NCBI RefSeq assembly: GCF_003438495.1
Contig: NZ_QSSH01000006.1
Span: 1 to 64,000, forward strand
DNA: 64,000 nucleotides
Source of the DNA: Collinsella sp. TF05-9AC
Lineage (GTDB): Bacteria; Actinomycetota; Coriobacteriia; Coriobacteriales; Coriobacteriaceae
Direction: 5' to 3'
Shown here: in pieces, positions 43,231-51,213 of the stretch
Numbering within the stretch: the stretch's first letter is position 1
Layout of the letters: each line of letters begins with the position of its first letter
The notes under the pieces: model-generated
The model's database searches: none
The model's input: only the letters and a program-made list of their open reading frames with translations
What the model was told of the DNA's origin: nothing
Program-made: the position numbers and the translations under genes

Positions 43231-43815
43231 ATGCGAACCATCATCCTCTACGCCTCGCGCCATCACGGCAATACGAAAAAGCTCGTGGACGCCATCGTCG
43301 AGGCACACCCCGAGATCGATACCCTCGATGTGAAGACGCTCGGTAAAAACGAGTATCCCAACCTGCACGAATATCATCTGATCGGTGTCGCCACGGGCAT
43401 CTATTACTCCGAGATCGACAAGGACATGGCACGCGTGCTCACGAACGTGCTGCAGCCGCAGGACAAGGTGTTTGGCCTTATGACCTACGGTGGCAAAAAC
43501 AAGTGGTACGGCAAGGATATCGATGGCATCTGCCGCATGAGGCAGGCCATCTTTATGGGTGTCTACGGCTGCCCCGGCTTTGATACGTGGGGGCCGTTCA
43601 AACTCACCGGCGGTGTCCAAAAGGGACACCCGACCGCTGAGGAAATTAAGGGCGCCGTCGACTTCTTCGACAAGATCGAAGACGAGTATGGCGACATCAT
43701 CGTCGAAGAGTACGCCAAGCGCGAGAAGCGCCTAGCATACGAGAAGGAGCATCCTGCAGGAGGCCTGGTGGCCGGCGTCAAGCGCACGGCAAAGAAGATC
43801 GCTAACAAGCTGTAA
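43231..43815 (+). CDS. Flavodoxin-family protein
   Basis: Protein of 194 residues with a flavodoxin-like N-terminus: IILYASRHHGNTKKLVDAI is the phosphate loop for FMN and GVATGIYYSEIDKDM is the next conserved loop. The C-terminal 40 residues are basic and helical (EEYAKREKRLAYEKEHPAGG...). It probably carries electrons or acts as an FMN-dependent oxidoreductase. The start is the ATG eight bases after AAAGG. It is alone on the plus strand among leftward sugar genes, ending at a bidirectional terminator shared with nagA. Confidence 0.8.
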   Translation: MRTIILYASRHHGNTKKLVDAIVEAHPEIDTLDVKTLGKNEYPNLHEYHLIGVATGIYYSEIDKDMARVLTNVLQPQDKVFGLMTYGGKNKWYGKDIDGICRMRQAIFMGVYGCPGFDTWGPFKLTGGVQKGHPTAEEIKGAVDFFDKIEDEYGDIIVEEYAKREKRLAYEKEHPAGGLVAGVKRTAKKIANKL

Positions 43816-43846
43816 CTGTGAAGGTGCTTTTGAGCGTTTAACCCAT

Positions 43847-43884
43847 ACGGCGGGTCCGAGCAGATTCGGGCCCGCCGTCTTTTT
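43847..43884. terminator. Bidirectional terminator between flavodoxin-like gene and nagA
   Basis: ACGGCGGG/CCCGCCGT and CCGA/TTCGG pairing, with a CTTTTT tail on the plus strand. Confidence 0.8.
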
Positions 43885-43890
43885 CTATCG

Positions 43891-45060
43891 TTACTCGGTA
43901 AAGGCGTTGCCGACGCTCTGGCCGCCAACATACGTCTCGACGAGGGTAAGCTCATGGTCGAACACGACAAAGTCGGCGTCGCGACCCGGCATGATGCTGC
44001 CGCACTTATCCTCGATGTGCGCGGAGCGTGCCGGCACCTCGGTTGCCATGCGAATGGCGATATCGGCGCTGGCGATGCCCCAGTCAACGATGTTCTTGAC
44101 GCCCTGGGCAAGCGTGAGCACCGAGCCGGCAATGCTCTTGCCGTCGGCGAGCCAGCACAGGTTGTCCTTCATGATGACGTCCATGCCACCACTGGTGTAG
44201 CTGCCCTCGGGCATGCCGCCGCAACCCAGGCAGTCAGTGATGAGCACCGTGTGTTGCCAGCCCTTTGCCTGCAGCAGCGCCTTGATGGCGGCAGGGTTAA
44301 CGTGCTTGCCGTCACAGATGATCTCGGCGTAGGTCTCGGGCGTGGACATGGCAGCGCCCACGACACCGGGCTCACGGTGATGCAGCCCGCGCTGACCGTT
44401 ATAGGTATGCGTAAAGCAGCTGGCACCGGCGTTGATGGCGGCGATGCACTCATCGTAGGTGGCGTCGGAGTGACCGATGCTGGTCACCACACCCTTGGCA
44501 TTCAGAGCAGCCGCATAAGCAGCGGCACCGTCGCGCTCGGCCGCCATGGCGCTCTTAACGATGCGACCACCCGCAGCCTCCTGCCACTGATCGAAGACCT
44601 CCTCGGAGGGATCGATCAGGTAAGCGGGGTTCTGCGCACCCACGTGCTTCATGGTAAAGAAGGGGCCTTCCAGGTAGATGCCCTGAATGCGGGCACCGCA
44701 GAAGTCGGGGCCGCGACCCTCGTCCGCCTGAGCGATGGCGGCGCAGGCGTCCTTGATCTGCTCGACGCCATCGGTGAACGTCGTGGGCAGCCAGCTGGTG
44801 GTACCGCGACGGGCGAGCTCGGTCGAGCTGATATCGATGCCCTCGGGATCGTTATCGGTAGTTGAGTGGTTGTAGAAGCCATGGATGTGAGTATCGACCA
44901 TACCCGGTGCGATCCACGATCCCGTGTAGTCCTTAATCTCGCAAGAGGGCTCGTCGGCCTGCCAGGCGCCAAAGACGCCATCCTCGACCATAAGATAGCC
45001 GCCCAGTTGCGGGCCTGCCGGCAAGAAGAACTTGTCAGCCTTAATTGCGTACGTGCTCAT
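43891..45060 (-). CDS. nagA: N-acetylglucosamine/galactosamine-6-phosphate deacetylase
   Basis: Amidohydrolase of 389 residues that removes acetate from N-acetylhexosamine-6-phosphate. Motifs in order are VDTHIHGFYNHSTTD (metal ligands), YLEGPFF (metal Glu), TSIGHSDATYDE, FTHTYNGQRGLHHREPG (substrate and metal His), LITDCLGCGGMPEG with the catalytic Asp, and the C-terminal GRDADFVVF. The neighbours agaS and a mannose-family PTS favour N-acetylgalactosamine-6-phosphate (AgaA role), but NagA and AgaA cannot be told apart by motif. The ATG follows GAGGAG at five bases. Confidence 0.9.
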   Translation of the reverse strand: MSTYAIKADKFFLPAGPQLGGYLMVEDGVFGAWQADEPSCEIKDYTGSWIAPGMVDTHIHGFYNHSTTDNDPEGIDISSTELARRGTTSWLPTTFTDGVEQIKDACAAIAQADEGRGPDFCGARIQGIYLEGPFFTMKHVGAQNPAYLIDPSEEVFDQWQEAAGGRIVKSAMAAERDGAAAYAAALNAKGVVTSIGHSDATYDECIAAINAGASCFTHTYNGQRGLHHREPGVVGAAMSTPETYAEIICDGKHVNPAAIKALLQAKGWQHTVLITDCLGCGGMPEGSYTSGGMDVIMKDNLCWLADGKSIAGSVLTLAQGVKNIVDWGIASADIAIRMATEVPARSAHIEDKCGSIMPGRDADFVVFDHELTLVETYVGGQSVGNAFTE

Positions 45061-45122
45061 ATGCACTCCTCGCTTCTAAAGCAGTTGACTGTGGTGATGC
45101 TTATACCCAGCTCACGTAAAAC

Positions 45123-45160
45123 AAAAAGCGCCCGCCCGCCGTTATGAGCGGACGGGCGCC
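45123..45160 (-). terminator. Terminator between agaS and nagA
   Basis: GCGCCCG/CGGGCGC stem with more pairing inside, then TTTTTGTTTT on the minus strand. It separates agaS from nagA although both run leftward. Confidence 0.75.
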
Positions 45161-45177
45161 CTTACAGGGGGACGCGA

Positions 45178-46344
45178 TTAAGCGGTGAAGGGGTGAATCG
45201 TCACGCCCTTAACCACGCGGTTGACCGTGCCAGTGGGGCTCGGCGTGTCGGGCGTGTTGCCCACGCGCACGGAGTTGAGCAGGCTGATAGCCTGGGCAAA
45301 CATCACGAACGGCAGAGCAAGGTAGCCCTCGGGAAGTGCCTCGTAGCCCTTAAAGGTGAAGGACTCGCCCTCGTAGACGGTGGCACCTTCCTGCTGAACG
45401 GCGATGGTGTGCTGAGCGATTTCGTCGCCACCGATCTCGTTGAGGATGTCGATGTCGTACTGACGGGTGTAGGCGTCGTTGTTGACGAACACGAAGACGA
45501 GCGTCTTATCGTCGACGAAGGACTTAGGTCCGTGACGATAGCCCATGGAGGTGTCGTAGGAAGTAGCGACCAGACCGTGAGCGAGCTCAAGGATCTTGAG
45601 CTGGCTCTCCTGGGCAAGGCCACCGAAGGAGCCAGAACCCAAGTAGGTCACGCGGTTGAAGTCGCCAGCCAGGTAATCGGCGATCTCGGGCTCACGGGAG
45701 ATGACCTCCTCGCCCATCTTGGCGATGGTCTCGACCCACTCGGCCTTCTGCTCGTCAGAGGCAGTGTCAAAAATAAGGGTGGAGAGCAGGGTCATGCAGG
45801 AATAAGAACCGGTCATGGCGAAGCCCTTGTCGTTGGCGCGCGGAATGAGCAGCGTCAGCGCGTTGGGATCATCGGCAGACTCGACGGCGAGCTTGCCCTC
45901 GGGAGCGCAGGTGATGTTGAGGAACTTGACGTTGTGGACGAGCTCCTTGGCAACGGCAACGGCGGCAAGGCTCTCGGGGCTGTTGCCAGAGCGGGCAAAG
46001 GAAACCACGAGCGTGGGATCCTCGGCGCGTAGGAAGTCGCGCGGGGCGCTCACGATGTCGGTCGTGGCGATGGGCTTAAAGTCGTAGAGATCAGTGTTGC
46101 CAGCGTGACGCAGGTACGGGGCGCAGGTATCGCCAACGTAGTCGGACGTACCGGCACCGGTGAAGACAACGGACAGACGGCCCTCGCCCATAGCGCGAGC
46201 CTCGGCCAGGAAGGCCTCGATGGCCTCCTTGTTCTCGCGATAGATGTTGAGCGTATCACGCCAAAGCTCGGGCTGCTGAGCAATCTCGGCCGTGGTGATC
46301 TGGGCGCCGAGCTCGGTGAGCTCCTCGACACTCTTCTCGAACAT
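45178..46344 (-). CDS. agaS: AgaS-type SIS-domain aldose/ketose isomerase
   Basis: Enzyme of 388 residues with two SIS sugar-phosphate domains (VVFTGAGTSDYVGDT near 60 and TYLGSGSFGGLAQESQLKILEL near 230). It matches AgaS, which deaminates and isomerises galactosamine-6-phosphate to tagatose-6-phosphate and ammonia. SFARSGNSPESLAAV is the phospho-sugar site. The start follows AGAGAGG. A GntR-type operator lies 60 bases upstream. With NagA and the second LacC it completes the route from N-acetylgalactosamine-6-phosphate to tagatose-bisphosphate. Confidence 0.9.
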   Translation of the reverse strand: MFEKSVEELTELGAQITTAEIAQQPELWRDTLNIYRENKEAIEAFLAEARAMGEGRLSVVFTGAGTSDYVGDTCAPYLRHAGNTDLYDFKPIATTDIVSAPRDFLRAEDPTLVVSFARSGNSPESLAAVAVAKELVHNVKFLNITCAPEGKLAVESADDPNALTLLIPRANDKGFAMTGSYSCMTLLSTLIFDTASDEQKAEWVETIAKMGEEVISREPEIADYLAGDFNRVTYLGSGSFGGLAQESQLKILELAHGLVATSYDTSMGYRHGPKSFVDDKTLVFVFVNNDAYTRQYDIDILNEIGGDEIAQHTIAVQQEGATVYEGESFTFKGYEALPEGYLALPFVMFAQAISLLNSVRVGNTPDTPSPTGTVNRVVKGVTIHPFTA

Positions 46345-46405
46345 TTCTAATACCTCTCTCTAGAAGTAATCCTCTGACGTGCAATTATACACTTCAGTTG
46401 GTTAT

Positions 46406-46419
46406 CTGGTAGTAACCAG
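46406..46419. promoter_or_regulatory. GntR-type operator upstream of agaS
   Basis: CTGGTAGTAACCAG is a dyad (CTGGT and ACCAG arms) between agaS and the GntR gene. Almost the same word occurs before the PTS operon. It has the TGGT/ACCA form known for NagR-like GntR/HutC regulators. Confidence 0.6.
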
Positions 46420-46458
46420 TTAAATGCAAAGAATCATCATATGGATACGATGCGAACA

Positions 46459-47190
46459 CTAGTCGCTACGCTGGTGGTAAACCTTGTATTTAAACTGATC
46501 GGCACGAGCAACCGAGAGTGTATACTCCACAACCTCGTTTGACTCGTTATACGTAGTCCTGACCAAATCGAGCACAGGCGAGCCCTCGACAATTCCCAAA
46601 AGGTGGGCGTCGGTGGGACGGGCTATGCTCGCATAGAACTCCTCTTCGGCCACGCGTATCTTTTGCTGAAAGTCTTGCTCAATCACATCGTAAAGCGGCT
46701 TACGCTCCAGCAGCGGTCGCTTTAGGGACAAAAATTGACGAACTGGTAGATAGCTGCGTTCGACCATCATGGGCATGTTGTCGGCAGAACGAAGGCGCTT
46801 AAGCTTAAAAATGCGATCACCTATACGCAATCCCATATGCTCGGCCAGATTTTTATCGGCCTCCATCTCGCAAAACTCGAGAATCGTGGTCTCGGGGTCG
46901 CGACCCATCGCGCGCATCTGCTCGGTAAAGCTGTAGGACTGCATAAGATTGGTTGCCTTTGCCGAACGGTCGGTCACAAAGGTACCGCGACCGTGCTGCC
47001 GAACCACCAGTCCTAAACGCTCCAGTTCCTGCAGAGCCAGGCGTACCGTAGTACGCGAGAGACCATAGCGCTCCGAAAGTTCGCGCTCGGAAGGAATCAT
47101 GTCACCGGCGCGATATTCATGGTCGATCTTTTCGGTCAGAATATCGACCAGCTGATCGTACAGCGGTTGCTTACGCGCTCCGATCGCCAT
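46459..47190 (-). CDS. GntR-family regulator, HutC/NagR type (UTRA domain)
   Basis: Regulator of 243 residues: GntR winged helix at 8-75 (DMIPSERELSERYGLSRTTVRLALQELERLGLVVRQHGRGTFV) and a UTRA effector domain that senses sugar phosphates, ending YTLSVARADQFKYKVYHQRSD. Position between the PTS operon and agaS-nagA, and matching dyads before both, make it the likely repressor of the amino-sugar genes. The ATG follows AAGGGAGG. Confidence 0.9.
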   Translation of the reverse strand: MAIGARKQPLYDQLVDILTEKIDHEYRAGDMIPSERELSERYGLSRTTVRLALQELERLGLVVRQHGRGTFVTDRSAKATNLMQSYSFTEQMRAMGRDPETTILEFCEMEADKNLAEHMGLRIGDRIFKLKRLRSADNMPMMVERSYLPVRQFLSLKRPLLERKPLYDVIEQDFQQKIRVAEEEFYASIARPTDAHLLGIVEGSPVLDLVRTTYNESNEVVEYTLSVARADQFKYKVYHQRSD

Positions 47191-47275
47191 CCTATCCTCC
47201 CTTTTGCTCGAATTCGGCTAGCTACCTAGGGTGCTTAGCATTATCTGTCTGCCACACCCGAATCATCAAGAAAAC

Positions 47276-47309
47276 AAAAGCCGCGCGCTCTTTCGAGCAC
47301 GCGGCTTTT
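47276..47309 (-). terminator. Terminator of the mannose-family PTS operon
   Basis: AAAAGCCGCG and CGCGGCTTTT with GCTC/GAGC pairing around TTTC, then T residues on the minus strand. Confidence 0.85.
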
Positions 47310-47375
47310 AACATACACATGGCTTAAGGGGTCGGGGTGTGAGCCGCGTAGGGACACACCCCTCAAGCTAGAGCC

Positions 47376-48458
47376 TTACCAGATGCTCGGCCAGAGACCA
47401 AGCGGGCCAGCGCCCAGGATGCCAAGGACGAAGAGCAGCAGAATGCCCTTGGTCGGGGTCCAGCTGTGCTTAGCGAACATGTAGTAAAGCAGCAGCGTAA
47501 GCATAAGCGGGACAAGCTTCGGGACGATGGTGTTGAGGGTGTCGGCAACAGAGAAGTTGACCGGATCCTCGGTAACGGTGCCGTAGGTAACGGACTCCAT
47601 GCCGTTGCCCAGATCGGTGACGCCGCACTCGACAGGGTTGCCGTCGGCATCGGTGGCGGTGAGGGCGTCGCCGTCCTCATTAGTCATGGCGATGGTACCG
47701 GCCTCAGCGGTCTCGGTATCGATGCCCTCCATACCGGTGAAGTTCTCGGCCTCCTTCTCGGAGACGATCACGGTAGTGGCGGAGAGGCCACGGGTGGTGC
47801 CGTTGGGGATCTCGAGGTTGATCTGGGTGCCACCCATGGTGACGACCAGGCAACCGACGACGAAGACGCCCATGATGGAAGCGGCACGCGTAAAGGCCTG
47901 CATGTTGGCGGTCAAAGCGTCAATAGCGCTGGTGCCAAGCTTGTAGGACCAGTTCATGAGCCAGAAGCGCAGAGCGAACTGGACGGCGTTGAAGATCACC
48001 AGGAAGATGATCGGCGCAGCGGCGTTGCCGTTGATGGCCATGTTGGAGGTGATGCCGGCCGTGATAGGCACGAGCGTCAGCCAGAACAGGGCGTCACCGA
48101 TACCACCGAGCGGGCCCATTGCGGCGACGCGGACGGCGCGGATCGTGGGGATGTCAACCTTGTTCTGCTCGAGCGAAAGCACGATGCCCATAACAAAGGT
48201 GACGAGGAACGGGTGGGTGTTGAAGAACTCCAGGTTGTGGCTCATGGAAGCCGCGAGGTCGTTCTTGTTGGTGTGGATCTTCTCCAGACCGGGGATGATG
48301 GAGTAAAGCCAGCCAGCGGCCTGCATGCGCTCGTAGTTGAACGATGCCTGCAGGAAGCAGGAGCGCCAAGCCATCTTGTTGAGGGTCTTCTGGTCGAGCT
48401 GCGGAGCAGGAGTGAGATCCTCGTAGTGCTCCGGGATCACATACTCATTAGATGCCAT
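47376..48458 (-). CDS. PTS mannose/N-acetylgalactosamine-family IID with an extra loop domain
   Basis: Membrane component of 360 residues; family members usually have about 260-300. Residues 25-215 are typical IID (WRSCFLQASFNYERMQAAGWLYSIIPGLEKI, and RVAAMGPLGGIGDALFW). Residues 310-360 form the usual C-terminal membrane part. Between them about 75 residues (225-300), rich in Asp, Glu, Thr and Gly, are inserted in what should be an external loop. The ATG follows GGAGGTGA and overlaps the IIC gene by 11 bases. With IIA, IIB and IIC it imports and phosphorylates an amino sugar, probably N-acetylgalactosamine. Confidence 0.9.
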   Translation of the reverse strand: MASNEYVIPEHYEDLTPAPQLDQKTLNKMAWRSCFLQASFNYERMQAAGWLYSIIPGLEKIHTNKNDLAASMSHNLEFFNTHPFLVTFVMGIVLSLEQNKVDIPTIRAVRVAAMGPLGGIGDALFWLTLVPITAGITSNMAINGNAAAPIIFLVIFNAVQFALRFWLMNWSYKLGTSAIDALTANMQAFTRAASIMGVFVVGCLVVTMGGTQINLEIPNGTTRGLSATTVIVSEKEAENFTGMEGIDTETAEAGTIAMTNEDGDALTATDADGNPVECGVTDLGNGMESVTYGTVTEDPVNFSVADTLNTIVPKLVPLMLTLLLYYMFAKHSWTPTKGILLLFVLGILGAGPLGLWPSIW

Positions 48459-49248
48459 CTTCGAAGTCACCTCCGTCAGAAACAGCTGCACCCTTCAGCT
48501 CGGTCTGCTGCTGGAAGTCCCAGAAAGCGATGCCGAAGCCGATGAGAGCGAGGATGAGCAGAGCAGGGGTTGCCAGCGAATCGTTGGCAACGGTGATGAG
48601 CGCGAGGCCAAAGCCCATGAGGAAGAAGCCCCACATATCGCGGTTCATCATAACCTTGAGCAGGACGGCGAAGCCGACGAAGCGCATCATGCCGCCTGCA
48701 GCGGACAGACCGGTCTGCAGCCAAGTCGGGATGGCAGAAGCGATGGTCTGACCAATGGTAGCGCCAGCGATGAAGAACAGGGTGACGACGACAGCGAAGA
48801 TCAGGCCGAGCAGAGCCATGGCGAAGTAGTTCAGGCGCTCGATGCCCTTGGTGTCCGCGTTGTGAGCCATGTTATCGGCCGTGGACATAAGCGGGGACAT
48901 AAGCGTGAAGACCAGGGTAACGCCGAGCTGGCCAAGCAGAGCGAACGGAATGGCGAGACCGACTGCCGCGTTGGGCTCGAGGCCCGTGGCGATAGCGAGA
49001 ATGGCTGCCATGATGCCGCCGATGACGGCGTTAGGCGGCTGAGCGCCTCCGATCGGCATGTTGCCGATCGTCATGAGCTGATAGGTACCACCCACGAGAA
49101 GACCGGTGTTGAGGTCGCCAAGGATAAGACCGATGACGGCGCCGGTGACGATGGGCTGATAGAGAGACTCGAGGAAGTCAAACTGGTCGATTGCCGCGAT
49201 GAACGTGACGACGAAGACCAGAGCGATCTGGATGATCGAGTATTCCAT
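48448..49248 (-). CDS. PTS mannose/N-acetylgalactosamine-family IIC
   Basis: Membrane component of 266 residues with the family opening (IIQIALVFVVTFIAAIDQFDFLESLYQPIVTGAVIGLILGDLNTGL) and the GGTYQLMTIGNMPIGGAQPPNAVIGGI loop. It forms the sugar channel with IID. The ATG follows AGGAGGAG. The start of the IID gene lies inside its 3' end. Confidence 0.92.
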   Translation of the reverse strand: MEYSIIQIALVFVVTFIAAIDQFDFLESLYQPIVTGAVIGLILGDLNTGLLVGGTYQLMTIGNMPIGGAQPPNAVIGGIMAAILAIATGLEPNAAVGLAIPFALLGQLGVTLVFTLMSPLMSTADNMAHNADTKGIERLNYFAMALLGLIFAVVVTLFFIAGATIGQTIASAIPTWLQTGLSAAGGMMRFVGFAVLLKVMMNRDMWGFFLMGFGLALITVANDSLATPALLILALIGFGIAFWDFQQQTELKGAAVSDGGDFEDGI

Positions 49249-49338
49249 CTTGCTCCTCCTTTCAAAATGTATGTACGCACTTTGGATTTCACGTACAGAA
49301 CGTCAGGGTTTCACTCCTGACAACGTGGATCACGAGGA

Positions 49339-49821
49339 TTACGAGAAGAGCTTGCTCGTGTCCTCAACAGGCGTGCTCGGAACGCGCCTGATCTCCAACT
49401 CCACCCCCAATTCCTGCAGCTCTTTAAACGCAGCGACATCCTCGTCGTTAACTGCGACGGAGGTGGCGACTTGGCGCTTTCCTTCCGACATGTGCATGTT
49501 GCCGATGTTTACCTTCTTTATAGGCACACCGCCCTTGACGAGCGTAAGCACGTCTTCCGGTGTTTCGGCCACGATGAAGATCTTCTGGCGCGGGCTCGCC
49601 TTGCCAATGACGTCGATGGTCTTCTGCAGAGAGAAGAAACGCGTAGCGACGCCGGCGGGAGCGGCCATCTTCATGAGGTTCTGGCGCATGGTGTTGGACG
49701 CCACGTCGTCGTTGGCGACGAGGATGAGGTTGGAGCCCAGGGTGGAGTTCCACTGGGTGGCAACCTGACCATGAACCAGTCGGTTATCGATGCGGGTAAG
49801 AAGAATGTTGGGTTCTGCCAT
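49339..49821 (-). CDS. PTS mannose/N-acetylgalactosamine-family IIB
   Basis: Cytosolic phosphocarrier of 160 residues with phospho-His17 in RIDNRLVHGQVATQW. It takes phosphate from IIA and gives it to the sugar at IIC/IID. The ATG follows GAAAGGAAG. It is 36 bases after yajC in the operon. Compare the orphan IIB at 38.9 kb, which has Tyr at the same site. Confidence 0.93.
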   Translation of the reverse strand: MAEPNILLTRIDNRLVHGQVATQWNSTLGSNLILVANDDVASNTMRQNLMKMAAPAGVATRFFSLQKTIDVIGKASPRQKIFIVAETPEDVLTLVKGGVPIKKVNIGNMHMSEGKRQVATSVAVNDEDVAAFKELQELGVELEIRRVPSTPVEDTSKLFS

Positions 49822-49857
49822 GTTGATCAGCTTCCTTTCGTTATTTGCTGACGACAG

Positions 49858-50139
49858 TTACTTGATCTCCTGAATCGCGTAACGCGAAACATCTACGACG
49901 GCTCCGGATCGGACTTTGATCTGGACCTTCTCGCCTTCGATGCCTTTGACGGTTCCGTAGATACCGCCGGCGAAAAGAACCTCTTGACCCGGCTTGAGCT
50001 CGGTGTGCAGCTCCTTGAAGTACTTCTGCTTCTTCTTCATGTTGATTTGCGACCAGATGGTGTAAATCAAGCCCATGATGACAAGCAGGCCTAAAAGGGC
50101 GACCGAGGAGCTCAGGACGTTGGCTCCGAAATCGGCCAT
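49858..50139 (-). CDS. yajC: YajC-like small membrane protein inside the PTS operon
   Basis: Protein of 93 residues with one N-terminal membrane helix (SSVALLGLLVIMGLIYTIWSQINMKKKQ) and the YajC core FKELHTELKPGQEVLFAGGIYGTVKGIEGEKVQIKVRSGAVVDVSRYAI. YajC is an accessory of the Sec translocon, yet here it lies between PTS IIA and IIB. Its start overlaps the IIA stop as TAATG, which means coupled translation. A YajC-like gene also accompanies a mannose-family PTS in the hyaluronate operon of pneumococci as I recall, so the link may be functional. Confidence 0.9.
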   Translation of the reverse strand: MADFGANVLSSSVALLGLLVIMGLIYTIWSQINMKKKQKYFKELHTELKPGQEVLFAGGIYGTVKGIEGEKVQIKVRSGAVVDVSRYAIQEIK

Positions 50140-50582
50140 TAGATGCCGTCCTCGTCGCCGAAGATATCCTCTTCGTCGGAGCCGGCAACGGATGCGACCG
50201 TCTGGGCGGTGATGCCCGTCTGGCCAACGGTCACGGCCTGCTCGCCAAGCTCGGCGAGCGTGGCGTTGCCGCGGAGGAACAGAAGCTCAATAACCATGGG
50301 AAGGTTGGTGCCGGTCAGAACCTCGACGTTGTCGACATCCTGGGCAATCATCATCGCCTGGTTGAACGGGGTGCCACCAAGCAGGTCGGTAAAGACGAGC
50401 ACGCCATCGCACTCCTCGCGCATGGCGGTAATAGCGGCGCGGAGATCCTCACCGTAGGAAGCAGCCTGGTCGCCCTCAAAAGGAACGACGGTAAAAGCGG
50501 GCTGGTCGCCAGCAACCATAGCGATAGCGCTTGCGAGGCCGGGTGCGAACTGTCCATGACCGGTAAGAATAAAGCCAACCAT
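50139..50582 (-). CDS. PTS mannose/N-acetylgalactosamine-family IIA
   Basis: Soluble component of 147 residues with phospho-His9 in ILTGHGQFAPGLASA and the VFTDLLGGTPFNQA motif. It has an acidic C-terminal tail (GSDEEDIFGDEDGI) after the usual domain. It is the first gene of the IIA-yajC-IIB-IIC-IID operon. The ATG follows GGAAGGG. A long regulatory region with GntR-type and direct-repeat elements lies upstream. Confidence 0.92.
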   Translation of the reverse strand: MVGFILTGHGQFAPGLASAIAMVAGDQPAFTVVPFEGDQAASYGEDLRAAITAMREECDGVLVFTDLLGGTPFNQAMMIAQDVDNVEVLTGTNLPMVIELLFLRGNATLAELGEQAVTVGQTGITAQTVASVAGSDEEDIFGDEDGI

Positions 50583-50681
50583 TCAAATTTCCCTTCCGAA
50601 GGTGTGTACGATCTGAGTCCGATGATTTTCGGAAGCCAGCGGGCGCTCGCCCTTAAAGCTTCTTAGAAAGCGTACTTTGAA

Positions 50682-50711
50682 GACCAGTGGTTTCTAAACT
50701 GGTAGTAACCA
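50682..50711. promoter_or_regulatory. GntR-type operator before the mannose-family PTS operon
   Basis: ACCAGTGGTTT is followed by CTGGTAGTAACCA, which matches the agaS operator at 13 consecutive positions. It lies about 100 bases before the IIA start. Confidence 0.6.
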
Positions 50712-50785
50712 CGTGACGTGCTGTTGTCACTATATCACCCCAGAAGAGGTCGCTTTCGTTGATTCATACGGTAAAACGTTTTTGC

Positions 50786-50815
50786 ACCGCTCACGGTGAT
50801 AAATCGACCGTTTAC
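50786..50815 (+). promoter_or_regulatory. Direct-repeat element before the mannose-family PTS operon, copy 1
   Basis: ACCGCTCAC and ACCGTTTAC, 21 bases start to start. Confidence 0.55.
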
Positions 50816-50977
50816 CGGTCGTTAACACTTCTACCTGCGGTTTTGAAACCGTTCCGAAATGCTTTGGCAAAAGATCGGATCTTTTCCTGTGTCTAAACAA
50901 CGCAGGGCGGCTAAAAATAGCGTGTAGAAAAATTGCAGGTCATTGTGAAGATATGTGAATTGGTCTTTTTGACTTAA

Positions 50978-50998
50978 TACCAGTTAGAACCAGTTTTG
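50978..50998. promoter_or_regulatory. Possible second GntR-type site
   Basis: ATACCAGTTAGAACCAGTT holds two direct ACCAGTT half-sites of the GntR-type operator. The surrounding 630-base gap contains this, the other listed sites and A/T-rich DNA, but no gene. Confidence 0.4.
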
Positions 50999-51024
50999 AG
51001 ATTATCGGTGAACGGTAGTTTTCG

Positions 51025-51054
51025 ACCGTTTACCGGTTACTTGCAATCGTTTGC
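51025..51054 (+). promoter_or_regulatory. Direct-repeat element before the mannose-family PTS operon, copy 2
   Basis: ACCGTTTAC and ATCGTTTGC, 21 bases start to start; a further half-site GTGAACGGT lies in inverse orientation at 51008. Confidence 0.5.
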
Positions 51055-51135
51055 AGCTGTTTTCCCATATGAATTAGGGGAACCCGATGGAGCGCTTGTG
51101 CGGGCGCGAGGCCTATCCTATTGATTTCGGCAACA

Positions 51136-51171
51136 AAAAGCCCGCTAGAACGTTGTCCGTTCTAGCGGGCT
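51136..51171 (-). terminator. Terminator of the membrane-anchored protein gene
   Basis: Thirteen-base arms starting GCCCGCTAGAACG, with complement, then TTTTTG on the minus strand. Confidence 0.8.
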
Positions 51172-51213
51172 CAATCAGGTAGATCGGTTAGCGCGCAGTA
51201 GTGCAGGCAAACC

